DNA from: Ferrimonas balearica DSM 9799
GTDB taxonomy: Bacteria > Pseudomonadota > Gammaproteobacteria > Enterobacterales > Shewanellaceae
Reading direction: 5' to 3'
DNA length: 64,000 nucleotides
NCBI RefSeq assembly: GCF_000148645.1
Contig: NC_014541.1
Location: 620,001 to 684,000 of the forward strand
In this document: positions 18,963 to 28,055 of the stretch, piece by piece
Layout: each line of letters starts with the position of its first letter
How positions within the stretch are numbered: the stretch's first letter is position 1
Program-made: the position numbers and the translations under genes
Notes under the pieces: generated by a model
The model's input: the letters and a program-made list of their open reading frames with translations, nothing else
Told to the model about the DNA's origin: nothing
Databases searched by the model: none

Positions 18963-19573
18963 GCGGCGTGACGCCGGCCTCTGGTGAGGCTATTGGCAAA
19001 CTCCGGACGGGCGGCCAGCAGGGCCGCCCGTTGTGTTTCTGACGGTGTCCCCTCCGGCAGGCGCAGCAGTTGGCGGGTGAGCCGGGTGCGCGCCACGGTG
19101 GTGATCTTCATCGGTGCCACCGGCCCCTCAATGGCGTAATGCTCAACGCCGCCGACCTGTTCCAGCACGCCCGCCTGTTTCAGCTCCTCCACCGCCGGGT
19201 GGTTCAGGGGCATCGCCACCAGCGATTTGCTCTGCAGGAAGAACTCCCGCAGTACCGCACGTTCACCGCCATCCAGAACCGACAGCTTCTCCATCACCAA
19301 CTGCTTACGGCGCTCCTGCTGTTGGCGACTCAGCAGCTCGCCCACGCCCAGGCGCAGTGCCGAAGCCAGCAGATAGCAGGCGCTGGCCACCACGCCAAGG
19401 CCCAGCCAAAAGCCCTGCTCAGCCACCCAGGCTTGCAGGTAGAGGGATTGCAGCGTCGACAGCGGCAGCCACAGCAGGGCCAGGCAGGTCAGCAGGAGCC
19501 ACAGCGCCAGTTGGCTGCACAGGGGGCCAACGGGCAGTTGGCGAAGCAAAGTGAGAAATTGGGCCATGGGCAC
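18959..19573 (-). CDS. Superinfection exclusion B-like membrane protein
   Basis: A 204-residue protein with two N-terminal membrane helices (about 20-40 and 51-72), then a charged region RQQQERRKQLVMEKLSVLD and a soluble C-terminal domain with AVLREFFLQSKSLVAMPL. This arrangement and motif match the chromosomal SieB-like (superinfection exclusion B) family, present in many enterobacteria and Shewanella outside prophages. Whether it affects phages is not known. No phage gene lies nearby. Confidence 0.75.
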   Translation of the reverse strand: MPMAQFLTLLRQLPVGPLCSQLALWLLLTCLALLWLPLSTLQSLYLQAWVAEQGFWLGLGVVASACYLLASALRLGVGELLSRQQQERRKQLVMEKLSVLDGGERAVLREFFLQSKSLVAMPLNHPAVEELKQAGVLEQVGGVEHYAIEGPVAPMKITTVARTRLTRQLLRLPEGTPSETQRAALLAARPEFANSLTRGRRHAA

Positions 19574-19663
19574 TCCCTAGCGACAGAAACTCGTCATCTT
19601 CCGATGGGGATCAGTGGGTAAGCAAGCTTGGTGCCATCGTTCTTGGCAGAACGATGGCCTCGG

Positions 19664-21325
19664 TCACATCAGTGGGGTGATGGTGAACTTGCCCTGCTCG
19701 TTGCGCAGGCGACTGGGGCCGGTCTCTTTTTGAGTGTGGCCGTGGGCCGGGCCGATTTCGCACTCCACCCGGGGAAACAGCTTGGACTTCACGGTAACCT
19801 GCACGTGTTCGAAGAAGCGCTCGATCTGCTCATCCAGCTCGTTGCGCTGTGCCAGCAATGCGGCGTGCTGGGCATCGACTCGCTCCCGCCCCAGGGTCAG
19901 CTGCTGGCGCAGGCTTTGCAGCGGATCGGGGGCAGACTCGGGAACCGGAGACAGTTTGCGCTGGGCCAGTCGCAGCTTCATCGCCTGGTCTTCCAGTGCT
20001 TTAAGTTTGGTGGTCAGCTTCTCCTGCTGTGTCTTCAACTCATGGATGCCATCGCCGAGCCGCAGGTGGGTCTGGGTGCCAGCACGGGCGCCGAGGGTCA
20101 CCGCTTCCACCGGCCCGGCGCAGCGGATATCACCGCCCACCAGGTCGCCTTTGCGACCCTGTTCGTCGCCCACCACCAGGCTGCCACGACAATGCACCTG
20201 ACAGTGCATCAACTGGCGTTCAACCCGGATGTCGCTGCCGCTGTCCAACAGGCTGTACTGGATAAAGCGGGCCACGATCTGACCCTGAGCCACCAGGCTG
20301 CAGGTCAGGCTGCCGTCGTCCCGCAGTCGGCCGACCACGCCCTGGGTAACCACAATGTCGCCACCCGCCTCGAGCCTGGCGCCATCGACAAAGCCGCCGA
20401 CGGTGATGTCACCGGTGGCGCGGATCCGCATCCCTTCGCTCACTTCGCCGTGGATGATCACCGAACCCTCGTAATCGATATGGCCATGCTTGGCGTCCAC
20501 CTGTTTGACGGTGAGCACTTCATCCACCGCCATGCCATTGCGGCTCTCGACCGGTTGGCCCGCCATGGTGGCGCGCAGCAGATCGGAGTTATTGGGGTCG
20601 AGCACTGTGCCTTTGCCGGGTTGGATGGCCAGGTCTTTGGCGGCTTTGGCTTTCAGCGGTTTGCCGGTGACGGTGTAGCCATCCTGAGCCGGCTTGGCCG
20701 GATGGCGCTGCATCAGAGGGTCACCGTTGCGCACCATGATGACGGAGCCCAGATCCCGCATGTCGACCTTACCCGTATCCTGCTCCTGAGGTTTCAGCAG
20801 CCGCTCACGGGCCAGCGGCACCAGGCGCTCAAGACGGGCGCTCTCGCCATGACGGGGCGGACGGCCCCGGGCAATCTCCGCCTGATGGACACTGCCGGGT
20901 GCCCCACGCTGTCCCAGGGCGATCAATTCATCGATAGCGGGGCGTAAGAGGCCCTGGCTGATGGAGAGCGCCTGCAGGGCTTCGAGCAGTTGGGCAAAAG
21001 TGGCATGCTGACCGCCATGGGGACAGATAAGCTCTGCCCGCAGGCTCATCTGGTCGGCAGACAGGTGCAGCTTCCATTGGCCGTGGCGGCGCTCAGCGAT
21101 TCGGATTCGGACGGGGGTTTCGGGATGATCACCCTGGCGTCGAGCGCTCAGGTCCTTGAGCCCCTGCTCGATGTCGCTCTTGAGTAGGGCGTAGTTGGCA
21201 AACGCGCTACCGCTCAGCAGCGTCTGAAAGTCAGTCAGGGTGAGGCTTTGGCATTCGGCGGGGACCAGGTCCAGGCAAACCGCATCGTGCTGCTCATCCG
21301 GAATGAGCATGTGATTACTGAGCAT
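19664..21325 (-). CDS. DUF342/FapA-family protein
   Basis: A 553-residue protein. The N-terminal 180 residues are variable. The central region (about 190-400) has the repeated beta-helix pattern of DUF342, such as GKVDMRDLGSVIMVRNGDP, HGEVSEGMRIRATGDITVGG and GSLVVGDEQGRKGDL. A coiled coil of about 90 residues follows (LKTQQEKLTTKLKALEDQA onward). Related proteins (FapA) are polymer-like scaffold or flagellar-polarity factors. The exact role here is unknown. It is a single gene. Confidence 0.85.
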   Translation of the reverse strand: MLSNHMLIPDEQHDAVCLDLVPAECQSLTLTDFQTLLSGSAFANYALLKSDIEQGLKDLSARRQGDHPETPVRIRIAERRHGQWKLHLSADQMSLRAELICPHGGQHATFAQLLEALQALSISQGLLRPAIDELIALGQRGAPGSVHQAEIARGRPPRHGESARLERLVPLARERLLKPQEQDTGKVDMRDLGSVIMVRNGDPLMQRHPAKPAQDGYTVTGKPLKAKAAKDLAIQPGKGTVLDPNNSDLLRATMAGQPVESRNGMAVDEVLTVKQVDAKHGHIDYEGSVIIHGEVSEGMRIRATGDITVGGFVDGARLEAGGDIVVTQGVVGRLRDDGSLTCSLVAQGQIVARFIQYSLLDSGSDIRVERQLMHCQVHCRGSLVVGDEQGRKGDLVGGDIRCAGPVEAVTLGARAGTQTHLRLGDGIHELKTQQEKLTTKLKALEDQAMKLRLAQRKLSPVPESAPDPLQSLRQQLTLGRERVDAQHAALLAQRNELDEQIERFFEHVQVTVKSKLFPRVECEIGPAHGHTQKETGPSRLRNEQGKFTITPLM

Positions 21326-21394
21326 GGCGAAATTGAGTGAGTTGTTGTTATGAGCGCCGGGCCAGTATAACGAGAGGATTTTTCAGGGAAAAGC

Positions 21395-21420
21395 AAAAAC
21401 CCCGGCCTTTTGGGCCAGGG
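21395..21420 (-). terminator. Terminator of the tRNA-Leu cluster
   Basis: On the minus strand CCCTGGCC/GGCCGGGG with an AAAA-type loop is followed by five T, ten bases below the last tRNA. Confidence 0.85.
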
Positions 21421-21430
21421 TTCTCAAATT

Positions 21431-21517
21431 TGGTGCAGATGGGGAGACTTGAACTCCCACGTCCGTTAGGACACTAGCACCTGAAGCTAGCGCGTCTACC
21501 AATTCCGCCACATCTGC
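21431..21517 (-). tRNA. tRNA-Leu (anticodon CAG), copy 3
   Basis: An 87-nt type II tRNA with a long variable arm and encoded CCA. The anticodon loop TTCAGGT gives CAG, reading CTG. Acceptor 5' arm is GCAGATG. It is the promoter-distal member of three. Confidence 0.97.
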
Positions 21518-21522
21518 AAATG

Positions 21523-21609
21523 TGGTGCACAAGGGGAGACTTGAACTCCCACGTCCGTTAGGACACTAGCACCTGAAGCTAGCGCGTCTACCAATTCCGC
21601 CACTTGTGC
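21523..21609 (-). tRNA. tRNA-Leu (anticodon CAG), copy 2, variant acceptor stem
   Basis: An 87-nt tRNA that equals its two neighbours except in the acceptor stem: GCACAAG pairs with CTTGTGC in place of GCAGATG with CATCTGC. Both strands changed together, so base pairing is kept and the gene is functional. Confidence 0.97.
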
Positions 21610-21626
21610 AATGTAATCAACGTCGA

Positions 21627-21713
21627 TGGTGCAGATGGGGAGACTTGAACTCCCACGTCCGTTAGGACACTAGCACCTGAAGCTAGCGCGTCTACCAATT
21701 CCGCCACATCTGC
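21627..21713 (-). tRNA. tRNA-Leu (anticodon CAG), copy 1
   Basis: An 87-nt tRNA, the same as copy 3, with CAG anticodon and encoded CCA. It is closest to the shared promoter at 21746-21773. Confidence 0.97.
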
Positions 21714-21745
21714 TCTGCGATGCATCGTCGTTGCTACGGGGGCGC

Positions 21746-21773
21746 ATTATAGGGAGATTTCAGAATCGGTCAA
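21746..21773 (-). promoter_or_regulatory. Sigma-70 promoter of the tRNA-Leu cluster
   Basis: On the minus strand TTGACC, 16 bases, then consensus TATAAT, followed at once by the GC-rich discriminator GCGCCCCC. Such discriminators go with stringent control of stable RNA promoters. Confidence 0.88.
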
Positions 21774-21782
21774 CAACGTTTT

Positions 21783-22808
21783 TCAGTTATTTTTGCTGTC
21801 TGCGTAGATTTTGAACTTATTGTTCGCCGCCACAATCTGCACTCGACCAAATACGTGAGCGAAATCATCACCATAGGGTAAATGATGGTTGGCGACGATA
21901 ATCAATTGACCGCCGGGCTTCAGGGCTTTAGCGGCGTCCCGGATGAACTGCCGTGCGGTATCGAAGGTTTGTGTCGCGCCATGGTGAAACGGGGGATTGG
22001 AGACGATGAGGTCAAACTGCCCTTCGACACCGGAGAGACCGTTGGAGGGGTAGACCTTACCCTTCAGTCCATTTTGCGCCAGAGTTTGCTGGCTGGCCGC
22101 CAGAGCCATGGCGTTGATGTCCACCATCTCCAGCTCAATGGCCGGATTGCGCCGGGCCAGGAACGCGCCAATAACACCATCGCCGCAACCAAAGTCCAGC
22201 ACCCGGCCAACCGGATGTTCCGGCAGATGCTGAAGCAGCAGCTCGGTGCCCTCGTCCAGTTCACCATGACTGAACACGCCCGGCAGCGAGGCCAGGGACA
22301 GCGGACCATCCGGCGTGCTGACCTCATAAGGCAGCCACCATTGGGCCATATCCAGGGCTTGATCGGATTGGGTGTGTCCCTCCAGCAGCTGACAGTGGTT
22401 GCCCGACGCCAGCTTGCCGCAGTTGCCGAGGAAGGGCGCCACGGTTTTACCGGCGCTGCGGATGCCGCCCTTATTTTCACCCACCAGATAGACCGGCGCC
22501 CCTTGCGGCAACACGGCGCAGGCCAGTGCCGCCAGATAACGCAGCTGCTCACGGGCCTTGGGAATGCGCAGGATGGCGGCATCGGCCTGGATACCCTGAC
22601 CATCCACGCCAAAGTGGTTATGGGCGGCCGGACATTGCTTGCTCAGCTGCTGATGGTTAAGGAAGTCCGGAGTGAGGATATGGACGCTCTTACCGGCTTC
22701 GATCAGGGCCTGGGGCAGGGCATCGCCGTCGGCATTCAACAGCAGCAGCTGTTGTGGCAGACGGTTTTGGTGCTTGAGCACCAGTTGGCTGGGGTTGGTC
22801 AGGGACAT
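21783..22808 (-). CDS. rsmC: 16S rRNA (guanine-1207-N2)-methyltransferase
   Basis: A 341-residue protein with the two-domain RsmC plan: an N-terminal degenerate methyltransferase domain and an active C-terminal one. The latter has the SAM motif VLDFGCGDGVIGAFLA and the catalytic motif VSNPPFHHG. It methylates G1207 in helix 34 of assembled 30S subunits. Length is normal. Confidence 0.95.
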   Translation of the reverse strand: MSLTNPSQLVLKHQNRLPQQLLLLNADGDALPQALIEAGKSVHILTPDFLNHQQLSKQCPAAHNHFGVDGQGIQADAAILRIPKAREQLRYLAALACAVLPQGAPVYLVGENKGGIRSAGKTVAPFLGNCGKLASGNHCQLLEGHTQSDQALDMAQWWLPYEVSTPDGPLSLASLPGVFSHGELDEGTELLLQHLPEHPVGRVLDFGCGDGVIGAFLARRNPAIELEMVDINAMALAASQQTLAQNGLKGKVYPSNGLSGVEGQFDLIVSNPPFHHGATQTFDTARQFIRDAAKALKPGGQLIIVANHHLPYGDDFAHVFGRVQIVAANNKFKIYADSKNN

Positions 22809-22974
22809 AGTTGACGGGTCGCGATTGACAATGGCGCCAAGTATACCCTCGCGTAGTCGACTGGCCTAACCGCAAGCCGCGACTAGGGTCGTGGTGTGAA
22901 CGGGGGAGGGGGCGAATTCAGTTCGGAAAACCGTACGCTAAGCTTGCAAAGCAACGGGATAATGGAGCCATTGG

Positions 22975-23409
22975 ATGGCGAAAGGTCTGTTTTTCATCGC
23001 ATTAATGACGGCTGCTCTGGCCAGCCCACCCCTCTGGGGGCGCAGCAACAGCTCGGTGCAGGTGGTGGCCAATGCCAGGGTGGCTGAGCGGGCACTGAGC
23101 CGTGAGCAACTGCGCGCCATCTTTACCCTGAAACAGCCTTTTTGGGCCGATGGCAGCTCGGTGGTGGTGGTGCTGCTGCCCCAGCGTCACCCGGTGCATC
23201 ACCAGTTCTGCCGTCAACATCTCAGGCTGCTGCCCTACCAGCTGGATCTGGCCTGGGGAGGGCGCCATTTTGAGGATCGTGAACACCGCCCGTTGGTGGT
23301 GGGCAGTGAGAAGGAGATGCGCCAGACCCTGGAGTCCACACCGGGGGCCATCGGTTACCTCTCCGGCGATACCCAGCTGAGTGCCAATCTGGTGCGACTG
23401 GCCTTTTGA
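22975..23409 (+). CDS. PstS-like short periplasmic binding protein
   Basis: A 144-residue protein with a signal peptide (MAKGLFFIALMTAALASPPL). The mature part shows VAERALSREQLRAIFTLKQ, then AIGYLSGDTQLSANLVRLAF, the fragments usual for small phosphate-ABC-transporter substrate-binding-like proteins. It is less than half the size of PstS and has no transporter genes near. It sits upstream of the GGDEF/EAL gene, so it may be a periplasmic sensor partner for it. The two genes are separated by a hairpin and a terminator. Confidence 0.78.
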   Translation: MAKGLFFIALMTAALASPPLWGRSNSSVQVVANARVAERALSREQLRAIFTLKQPFWADGSSVVVVLLPQRHPVHHQFCRQHLRLLPYQLDLAWGGRHFEDREHRPLVVGSEKEMRQTLESTPGAIGYLSGDTQLSANLVRLAF

Positions 23410-23478
23410 GTGTGAAGGGGCGTTTGTCCGCCGGAGATCGGAATTTGCGGCTATTCTTCTCAGTAACACGACAGGGAT

Positions 23479-23575
23479 GGCGAACGATGTCCCGATGCGC
23501 CCAAGCATCGGGGAACCGCCCAAGAACAGTGGCTCTGACACTGCGGAACAGACCGTAAGTGTCGGGGCCCTTTTT
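23479..23575 (+). promoter_or_regulatory. Hairpin plus terminator leader before the GGDEF/EAL gene
   Basis: A first hairpin has an 8-bp stem CCCGATGC/GCATCGGG (23491-23512) enclosed by GGCG/CGCC. A second, 12-bp stem GGCTCTGACACT/AGTGTCGGGGCC (23531-23542 with 23558-23569) runs into CTTTTT, a complete intrinsic terminator. It ends only 28 bases before the start codon of the GGDEF/EAL gene. It may just end the upstream gene, or may be a regulated attenuator. It does not match the known cyclic-di-GMP riboswitch consensus that I can recall. Confidence 0.6.
23531..23575 (+). terminator. Intrinsic terminator between the PstS-like and GGDEF/EAL genes
   Basis: Twelve-base-pair stem with two G-U pairs and a 15-base loop, followed by CTTTTTC. 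See the leader entry covering 23479-23575. Confidence 0.8.
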
Positions 23576-23603
23576 CTCTCATTGTTCAGGATATGGCAGC
23601 AGC

Positions 23604-26072
23604 ATGATGCATTGGGCCAGAGGGCGGTTTGTCAGCTTACGTTGGAAGCTTGTCCTCGCCACGATCACCTTACTTCTTCTGATCAGCCTGGTTATCGGGT
23701 TGCTGGGGCTGCGTCGTTTTGACGAGCAGGTCGGCAATGTTCTGGTGAGCCAGCACCATGCCCTGTGGCGGGACTACAGCATCCGTCTCAAAGCCACGGA
23801 GCAGCGCCTGGTCAGTCTCAGCCACGAATTTCACCTGATGCTGGGCGAGGATGGTCGGCTGACCCTGGCGGGCATGTCAGACAAAGTGGCCCACCATTGG
23901 CAAGACTTTGAGCTGTTCTGGCGCCTGGAGGGGTTGGGGCTGTTTACCACCGACCTGACCCCCGTGCTGCGCCAGGGCGCCGTGGCCACCGACGTCAGCG
24001 AGGTGACGTTGTGGATGCGTGAAACCCTCAGCCTGGGCGAGCCCAGCTTACGGCTTCGCTGCCAGCTGGAGTGCCTGGTGGATGTGGCCATTCCGGTGCT
24101 GGTGGATGACCAGATCCATCTGATGGTGATGGTGTCCGACCTATCCGAGGTGCTGGCGCCGATGGCGGAGCACCACCAGATTGAGGTGGCGCTGCTCAGC
24201 GCTGAGGCCGGTGCCGGCCCCTGGAGCCGTCGGGTTCTGAGCATCACGGATCGCGCCCATACCCAGCCGCTGCTGCGCCGCTTTGCCGAGCAGACCGAGT
24301 TGGCCGGTTTGCAGCAGGGCCCCACTCAGCTTGAGTGGGACGGGCGCCACTGGGCACTGTTTGCCTGGCCCCTGGGGCCCGCAGGTGAACAACTGATGCT
24401 GTTGCGGGACGTCAGTGACCTGACCCTGGGAGAGCGCGCCTTTGTCGGGGATCTGGTGGGCATTCTGCTGATGGCGGTGCTGTTGGCCGGCGGACTTGGC
24501 ACCTTGGCGTTGTGGCGTCCGCTGGCTCGTCTGCATCGGCTCGGCCGGGCCCTGCCGCTGTTGGCACAAAGCCGTTATGACGATCTGCGGGATCGACTGG
24601 ATCACCGGCCGGGCTGGACCAAGGATGAGCTGGACCAGCTCGAACGCACCACCCTTGAGGTGGCGGGTCAGCTGGAGCGGCTTGAGGGCGACGTGGATCG
24701 CTACACCAATGAACTGCAGCGGATGGCGATGATGGACGCGCTGACCGGGTTGCCCAATCGGGCCATGTTCCATCATGAACTGGCCAAAGCCCTGGGCAGC
24801 ATTGGCCGGACCGATGACCAGATCGCCCTGCTGTTCCTCGACCTGGATGAGTTTAAACGGGTCAATGACACCCTCGGCCATGACATTGGCGATGAGTTGC
24901 TGAAAACCGTCGCCAACCGCCTGCAGAAAAGCATCCGCAGCATGGATACCGTGTGTCGCCTTGGCGGCGATGAGTTCACCATCATCGTGCGCGGCCTGGA
25001 GTCCGAGGGTGACATCCACCGCATCATCCATCAGATTTTTACCAGCCTGCAGCAGCCGCTGCAGCTCGGGCGGCACACGCTGATCATTACCACCAGCATT
25101 GGCGTGGTGTTCTGCGACAACCCGATGATGCGGCCAGAGGAGTTGCTGAAACGGGCTGATCTGGCGATGTATCAGGCCAAGCAGGCCGGCCGCTCCAACT
25201 ACCGGGTGTTCAACGAACAGATGCTGGAGAGCGCGTCCCGCCGGTTGATGCTGGAGCAGGACATCCGCATCGCCCTGAAGGAGCGTCAGCTGGCGCTGGC
25301 GATGCAGCCCATCCTGACCATGGACGACAACCGCCTGGTGGGCTTTGAGGCGCTGGTGCGCTGGTATCACCCCAATCGGGGCCTGGTGATGCCCTCGGAG
25401 TTCATTCAGGAGGTGGATGAGAGCAAAGAGGGGGTGGAGCTGGGCAATTATGTGCTGGAGTACGCCATCGACCTGTTGGCGCGCTACACCCGACAGTTGG
25501 GCAGCGACCAGTTCTATGTGGCGGTGAACCTGTCGCCGAATCAGTACATGAGTGCCGATCTGGTTAAGTACCTGCAGGGGTTGCTGGAGCGTTACCGCAT
25601 CCATCCCAGCCGACTGGTGCTGGAACTGACCGAAGAGAGCCTGATCAAGAACCTCGACCGGGCCATGGCCATCATGCAGCAGCTGAAATCCATGGGGGTG
25701 CGCATCGCCATTGATGACTTCGGCACCGGCTACTCCTCACTGAGTTACCTGAAGCAGCTGCCGTTTGACCTGCTGAAGGTGGACCGGGGCTTTGTGGCGG
25801 ATCTGGACAACTCTGATGTGGATCGCAACATCGTCACCAGCGTGATCGACCTGGCCCACAACCTGAAGCGGCAAGTGGTGGCGGAGGGGGTGGAAAGTCA
25901 TGACCAGCGCCAGTTCCTGCGCCAGATAGGGTGTGATTATGCCCAGGGCTACCTGTTCTCGGCGCCATTGGATGAGCATCAGACCCAGGTGTTGCTGGCG
26001 CAGCTGGATGAGCAACTGCGCTGGCCCGACGACGAACGCGGCGTGCAGTTGCTCGGTCGGCAGAACCGTTAA
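23604..26072 (+). CDS. Membrane GGDEF/EAL cyclic-di-GMP enzyme
   Basis: From MMHWARGRFVSLRWK the product is 822 residues. A membrane helix at about 17-36 and another at about 280-302 enclose a periplasmic sensor domain of some 240 residues with no family I can name. A linker follows, then a GGDEF domain with intact CRLGGDEFTII (about 450) and an EAL domain with GFEALVRW (about 580), LELTEES and DDFGTGYSSL. Both catalytic motifs are complete, so it may make or break cyclic-di-GMP. It has a terminator-like leader and ends overlapping the convergent gene by four bases. Confidence 0.93.
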   Translation: MMHWARGRFVSLRWKLVLATITLLLLISLVIGLLGLRRFDEQVGNVLVSQHHALWRDYSIRLKATEQRLVSLSHEFHLMLGEDGRLTLAGMSDKVAHHWQDFELFWRLEGLGLFTTDLTPVLRQGAVATDVSEVTLWMRETLSLGEPSLRLRCQLECLVDVAIPVLVDDQIHLMVMVSDLSEVLAPMAEHHQIEVALLSAEAGAGPWSRRVLSITDRAHTQPLLRRFAEQTELAGLQQGPTQLEWDGRHWALFAWPLGPAGEQLMLLRDVSDLTLGERAFVGDLVGILLMAVLLAGGLGTLALWRPLARLHRLGRALPLLAQSRYDDLRDRLDHRPGWTKDELDQLERTTLEVAGQLERLEGDVDRYTNELQRMAMMDALTGLPNRAMFHHELAKALGSIGRTDDQIALLFLDLDEFKRVNDTLGHDIGDELLKTVANRLQKSIRSMDTVCRLGGDEFTIIVRGLESEGDIHRIIHQIFTSLQQPLQLGRHTLIITTSIGVVFCDNPMMRPEELLKRADLAMYQAKQAGRSNYRVFNEQMLESASRRLMLEQDIRIALKERQLALAMQPILTMDDNRLVGFEALVRWYHPNRGLVMPSEFIQEVDESKEGVELGNYVLEYAIDLLARYTRQLGSDQFYVAVNLSPNQYMSADLVKYLQGLLERYRIHPSRLVLELTEESLIKNLDRAMAIMQQLKSMGVRIAIDDFGTGYSSLSYLKQLPFDLLKVDRGFVADLDNSDVDRNIVTSVIDLAHNLKRQVVAEGVESHDQRQFLRQIGCDYAQGYLFSAPLDEHQTQVLLAQLDEQLRWPDDERGVQLLGRQNR

Positions 26073-26359
26073 TCCTGCAGTTGCAGGATCTGGCCCAGCT
26101 CGGCGTCGGTCAGCTGATAGCTGGCGGCGATCCGCTCCAGCTCTTTGTCGCGCAATGCCTTGCCCGCCACCGTATCCGGCACCGCCTGCAGGTGGGCAAA
26201 ATCCGGTGGACAGACACACACCATCCGCGCCCCATCCTCACCCGTCACCGACAGGTAGCGCAGGTTGGGGCAGGGCTGTTCGCGCCAGGGGGCTTGCAGG
26301 CAGGCGTCGGCAAGCGCCGGGCCCGCCAGCAACGCCAGCAGCAGTAATCCGGCTCTCAC
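26069..26359 (-). CDS. Secreted small protein, 96 residues, function unknown
   Basis: A signal peptide [17 protein letters not shown] is followed by a mature part of about 79 residues with four Cys in the first half (ACLQAPWREQPC and VCVCPP), probably two disulfides in the periplasm. The C-terminal half is helical (KALRDKELERIAASYQLTD). The start overlaps the gshB stop by four bases (ATGA type), so it is coupled to gshB. Not a family I know. Confidence 0.75.
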   Translation of the reverse strand: MRAGLLLLALLAGPALADACLQAPWREQPCPNLRYLSVTGEDGARMVCVCPPDFAHLQAVPDTVAGKALRDKELERIAASYQLTDAELGQILQLQD

Positions 26360-27300
26360 GCCAGGCGCTGCTCAATCGCGTCCATCAGGCGTCCGGCGAT
26401 ATTGATGTCAAAGGCTGCCTCAATCTCGCGCACACAGGTGGGGCTGGTCACGTTCACTTCAGTCAGGCGATCGCCAATCACGTCCAGGCCCACAAAGATC
26501 AGGCCCCGTTTTTTCAGCTCCGGTGCCACCGCCTCGGCGATGCGGCGATCGCTCTCTGACAGCGGCTGGGCCACGCCACGGCCACCGGCAGCCAGGTTGC
26601 CACGGGTTTCACCGCCCTGGGGGATGCGGGCCAGGCAGTAAGGTACCGGCTCACCATCCACCACCAGAATGCGCTTATCACCCTCCTTAATCTCAGGGAT
26701 AAACTTCTGGATCATGGCGTAGTTCTGGCCGTGATTGGTCAGCACTTCGATGATCACGCCCAGGTTGCTGCCATCTTCACGCACGTGGAAGATGGAGGCG
26801 CCCCCCATGCCGTCCAGCGGCTTGAGGATGATGTCACCGTGCTCCGCGTGGAAGGCACGGATGCGCTCAGCGCTGCGGGTCACCAGGGTGGTGGGGGTGT
26901 GTTCCGCAAACCAGGCGGTAAACAGCTTCTCGTTGCAGTCACGCAGGCTCTGGGGCTTGTTGACCACCAGCACCCCCTGCTCCTCGGCACGCTCCAGCAT
27001 GTAGGTGGCGTAGATGTACTCGGTGTCGAACGGTGGGTCCTTGCGCATCAGGATCACGTCGAGCTCAGCCAGCGGGGCGTCTTTCGCCTCACCAAACTGG
27101 TACCACTGCTGCGGGTTCTCCTCCACGCTCAGCGGCTGCATTTTGGCCCGGGCTTCGCCCTGATCCAGGTAAAGGTCAGCCATCTCCATATAGAACAGGG
27201 CATAGCCGCGGCGCTGCGCTTCCAGCAGGAAGGCAAAGCTGGTGTCTTTCTTGATGTTAATGGTCGAGATGGGATCCATCACGATGCCAAGCTTGATCAT
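26356..27300 (-). CDS. gshB: Glutathione synthetase
   Basis: From MIKLGIVMDPISTINIKKD the product is 314 residues, the normal GshB length. It contains the ATP-grasp segments DIILKPLDGMGGASIF and GDKRILVVDGEPVPYCLAR, and the C-terminal EVNVTSPTCVREIE. It joins gamma-glutamylcysteine and glycine. The ATG at 27300 is preferred to one nine codons upstream by family alignment. It is in the endA-rsmE-gshB-small protein run. Confidence 0.96.
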   Translation of the reverse strand: MIKLGIVMDPISTINIKKDTSFAFLLEAQRRGYALFYMEMADLYLDQGEARAKMQPLSVEENPQQWYQFGEAKDAPLAELDVILMRKDPPFDTEYIYATYMLERAEEQGVLVVNKPQSLRDCNEKLFTAWFAEHTPTTLVTRSAERIRAFHAEHGDIILKPLDGMGGASIFHVREDGSNLGVIIEVLTNHGQNYAMIQKFIPEIKEGDKRILVVDGEPVPYCLARIPQGGETRGNLAAGGRGVAQPLSESDRRIAEAVAPELKKRGLIFVGLDVIGDRLTEVNVTSPTCVREIEAAFDINIAGRLMDAIEQRLA

Positions 27301-27310
27301 CCTGGACTCC

Positions 27311-28042
27311 TTATCCAAGGTCGCCAAAGCGTACCTGCAATGCAGTCATAGCGGTCAGGGCCGCGGTTTCGGTGCGCAGCACCCGGGGCCCGAGAAGAAT
27401 ATCAGTAAAGTCGAACTCACGAGCGGCCGCGATCTCCTCCGCGGAGAGGCCGCCCTCCGGGCCGATCAGCAGGCGCAGTGCCTGTACCGGCTCGGGCAGG
27501 GTGTTGATGCTGTACTCGGCGCGGGGATGCAGATTCAGCTTGAGGCCCTCAAAGGGCTCCGCCATCCACTGGTCCAGCCGCATCACCGGACGAACCTCCG
27601 GCACCACGTTGCGGCCACACTGTTCGCAGGCGGCGATGGCGATCTTCTGCCACTGGGCCACCTTCTTGTCGAGGCGGTCGCCGGCCAGCTTGACGCCGCA
27701 GCGCTCCGACCACAGCGGCGTGATGCTGGCTGCACCCAGCTCCACCGATTTCTGAATGGTGAACTCCATCTTTTCGCCACGGGAGATCACCTGGCCCAGG
27801 TGCAGGGCCAGCGGCGATTCCACGTGGTGCTGTTCGACAGACTGGACCGTCACCAACACGTTTTTCTTGCCCGCTTCGTCGATGATGGCCGGGTATTGCT
27901 GACCGTCACCGTTAAACAGCATTACGGCTTGGCCCGGCTGCATCCGCAGCACGCGGCCGATGTGGTTAGCGCCATCGTCATCCAGCGCCAGCTGTTGGCC
28001 GGCGGCGAGAGGGACGGGTTGATAGATACGTGGTACGCGCAT
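27311..28042 (-). CDS. rsmE: 16S rRNA (uracil-1498-N3)-methyltransferase
   Basis: From [16 protein letters not shown] the product is 243 residues with the PUA-like start and the SPOUT knot: [15 protein letters not shown] and [16 protein letters not shown]. It methylates U1498 of 16S rRNA. The frame is open 25 codons upstream, but that part is Ser/Pro-rich and overlaps endA. It is 13 bp after endA and ten bp before gshB. Confidence 0.96.
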   Translation of the reverse strand: MRVPRIYQPVPLAAGQQLALDDDGANHIGRVLRMQPGQAVMLFNGDGQQYPAIIDEAGKKNVLVTVQSVEQHHVESPLALHLGQVISRGEKMEFTIQKSVELGAASITPLWSERCGVKLAGDRLDKKVAQWQKIAIAACEQCGRNVVPEVRPVMRLDQWMAEPFEGLKLNLHPRAEYSINTLPEPVQALRLLIGPEGGLSAEEIAAAREFDFTDILLGPRVLRTETAALTAMTALQVRFGDLG

Positions 28043-28055
28043 AGAGGGTTCCGGT

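Noticed and set aside
18959-19573. Phage remnant suggested by the SieB-like protein
   Set aside because: No other phage gene or att-like repeat is near, and chromosomal SieB-like proteins are common outside prophages.
21431-21713. Three near-identical 87-bp units looked like a repeat array
   Set aside because: They are tRNA-Leu genes with full cloverleaves and CCA ends. No CRISPR array was found in the window.
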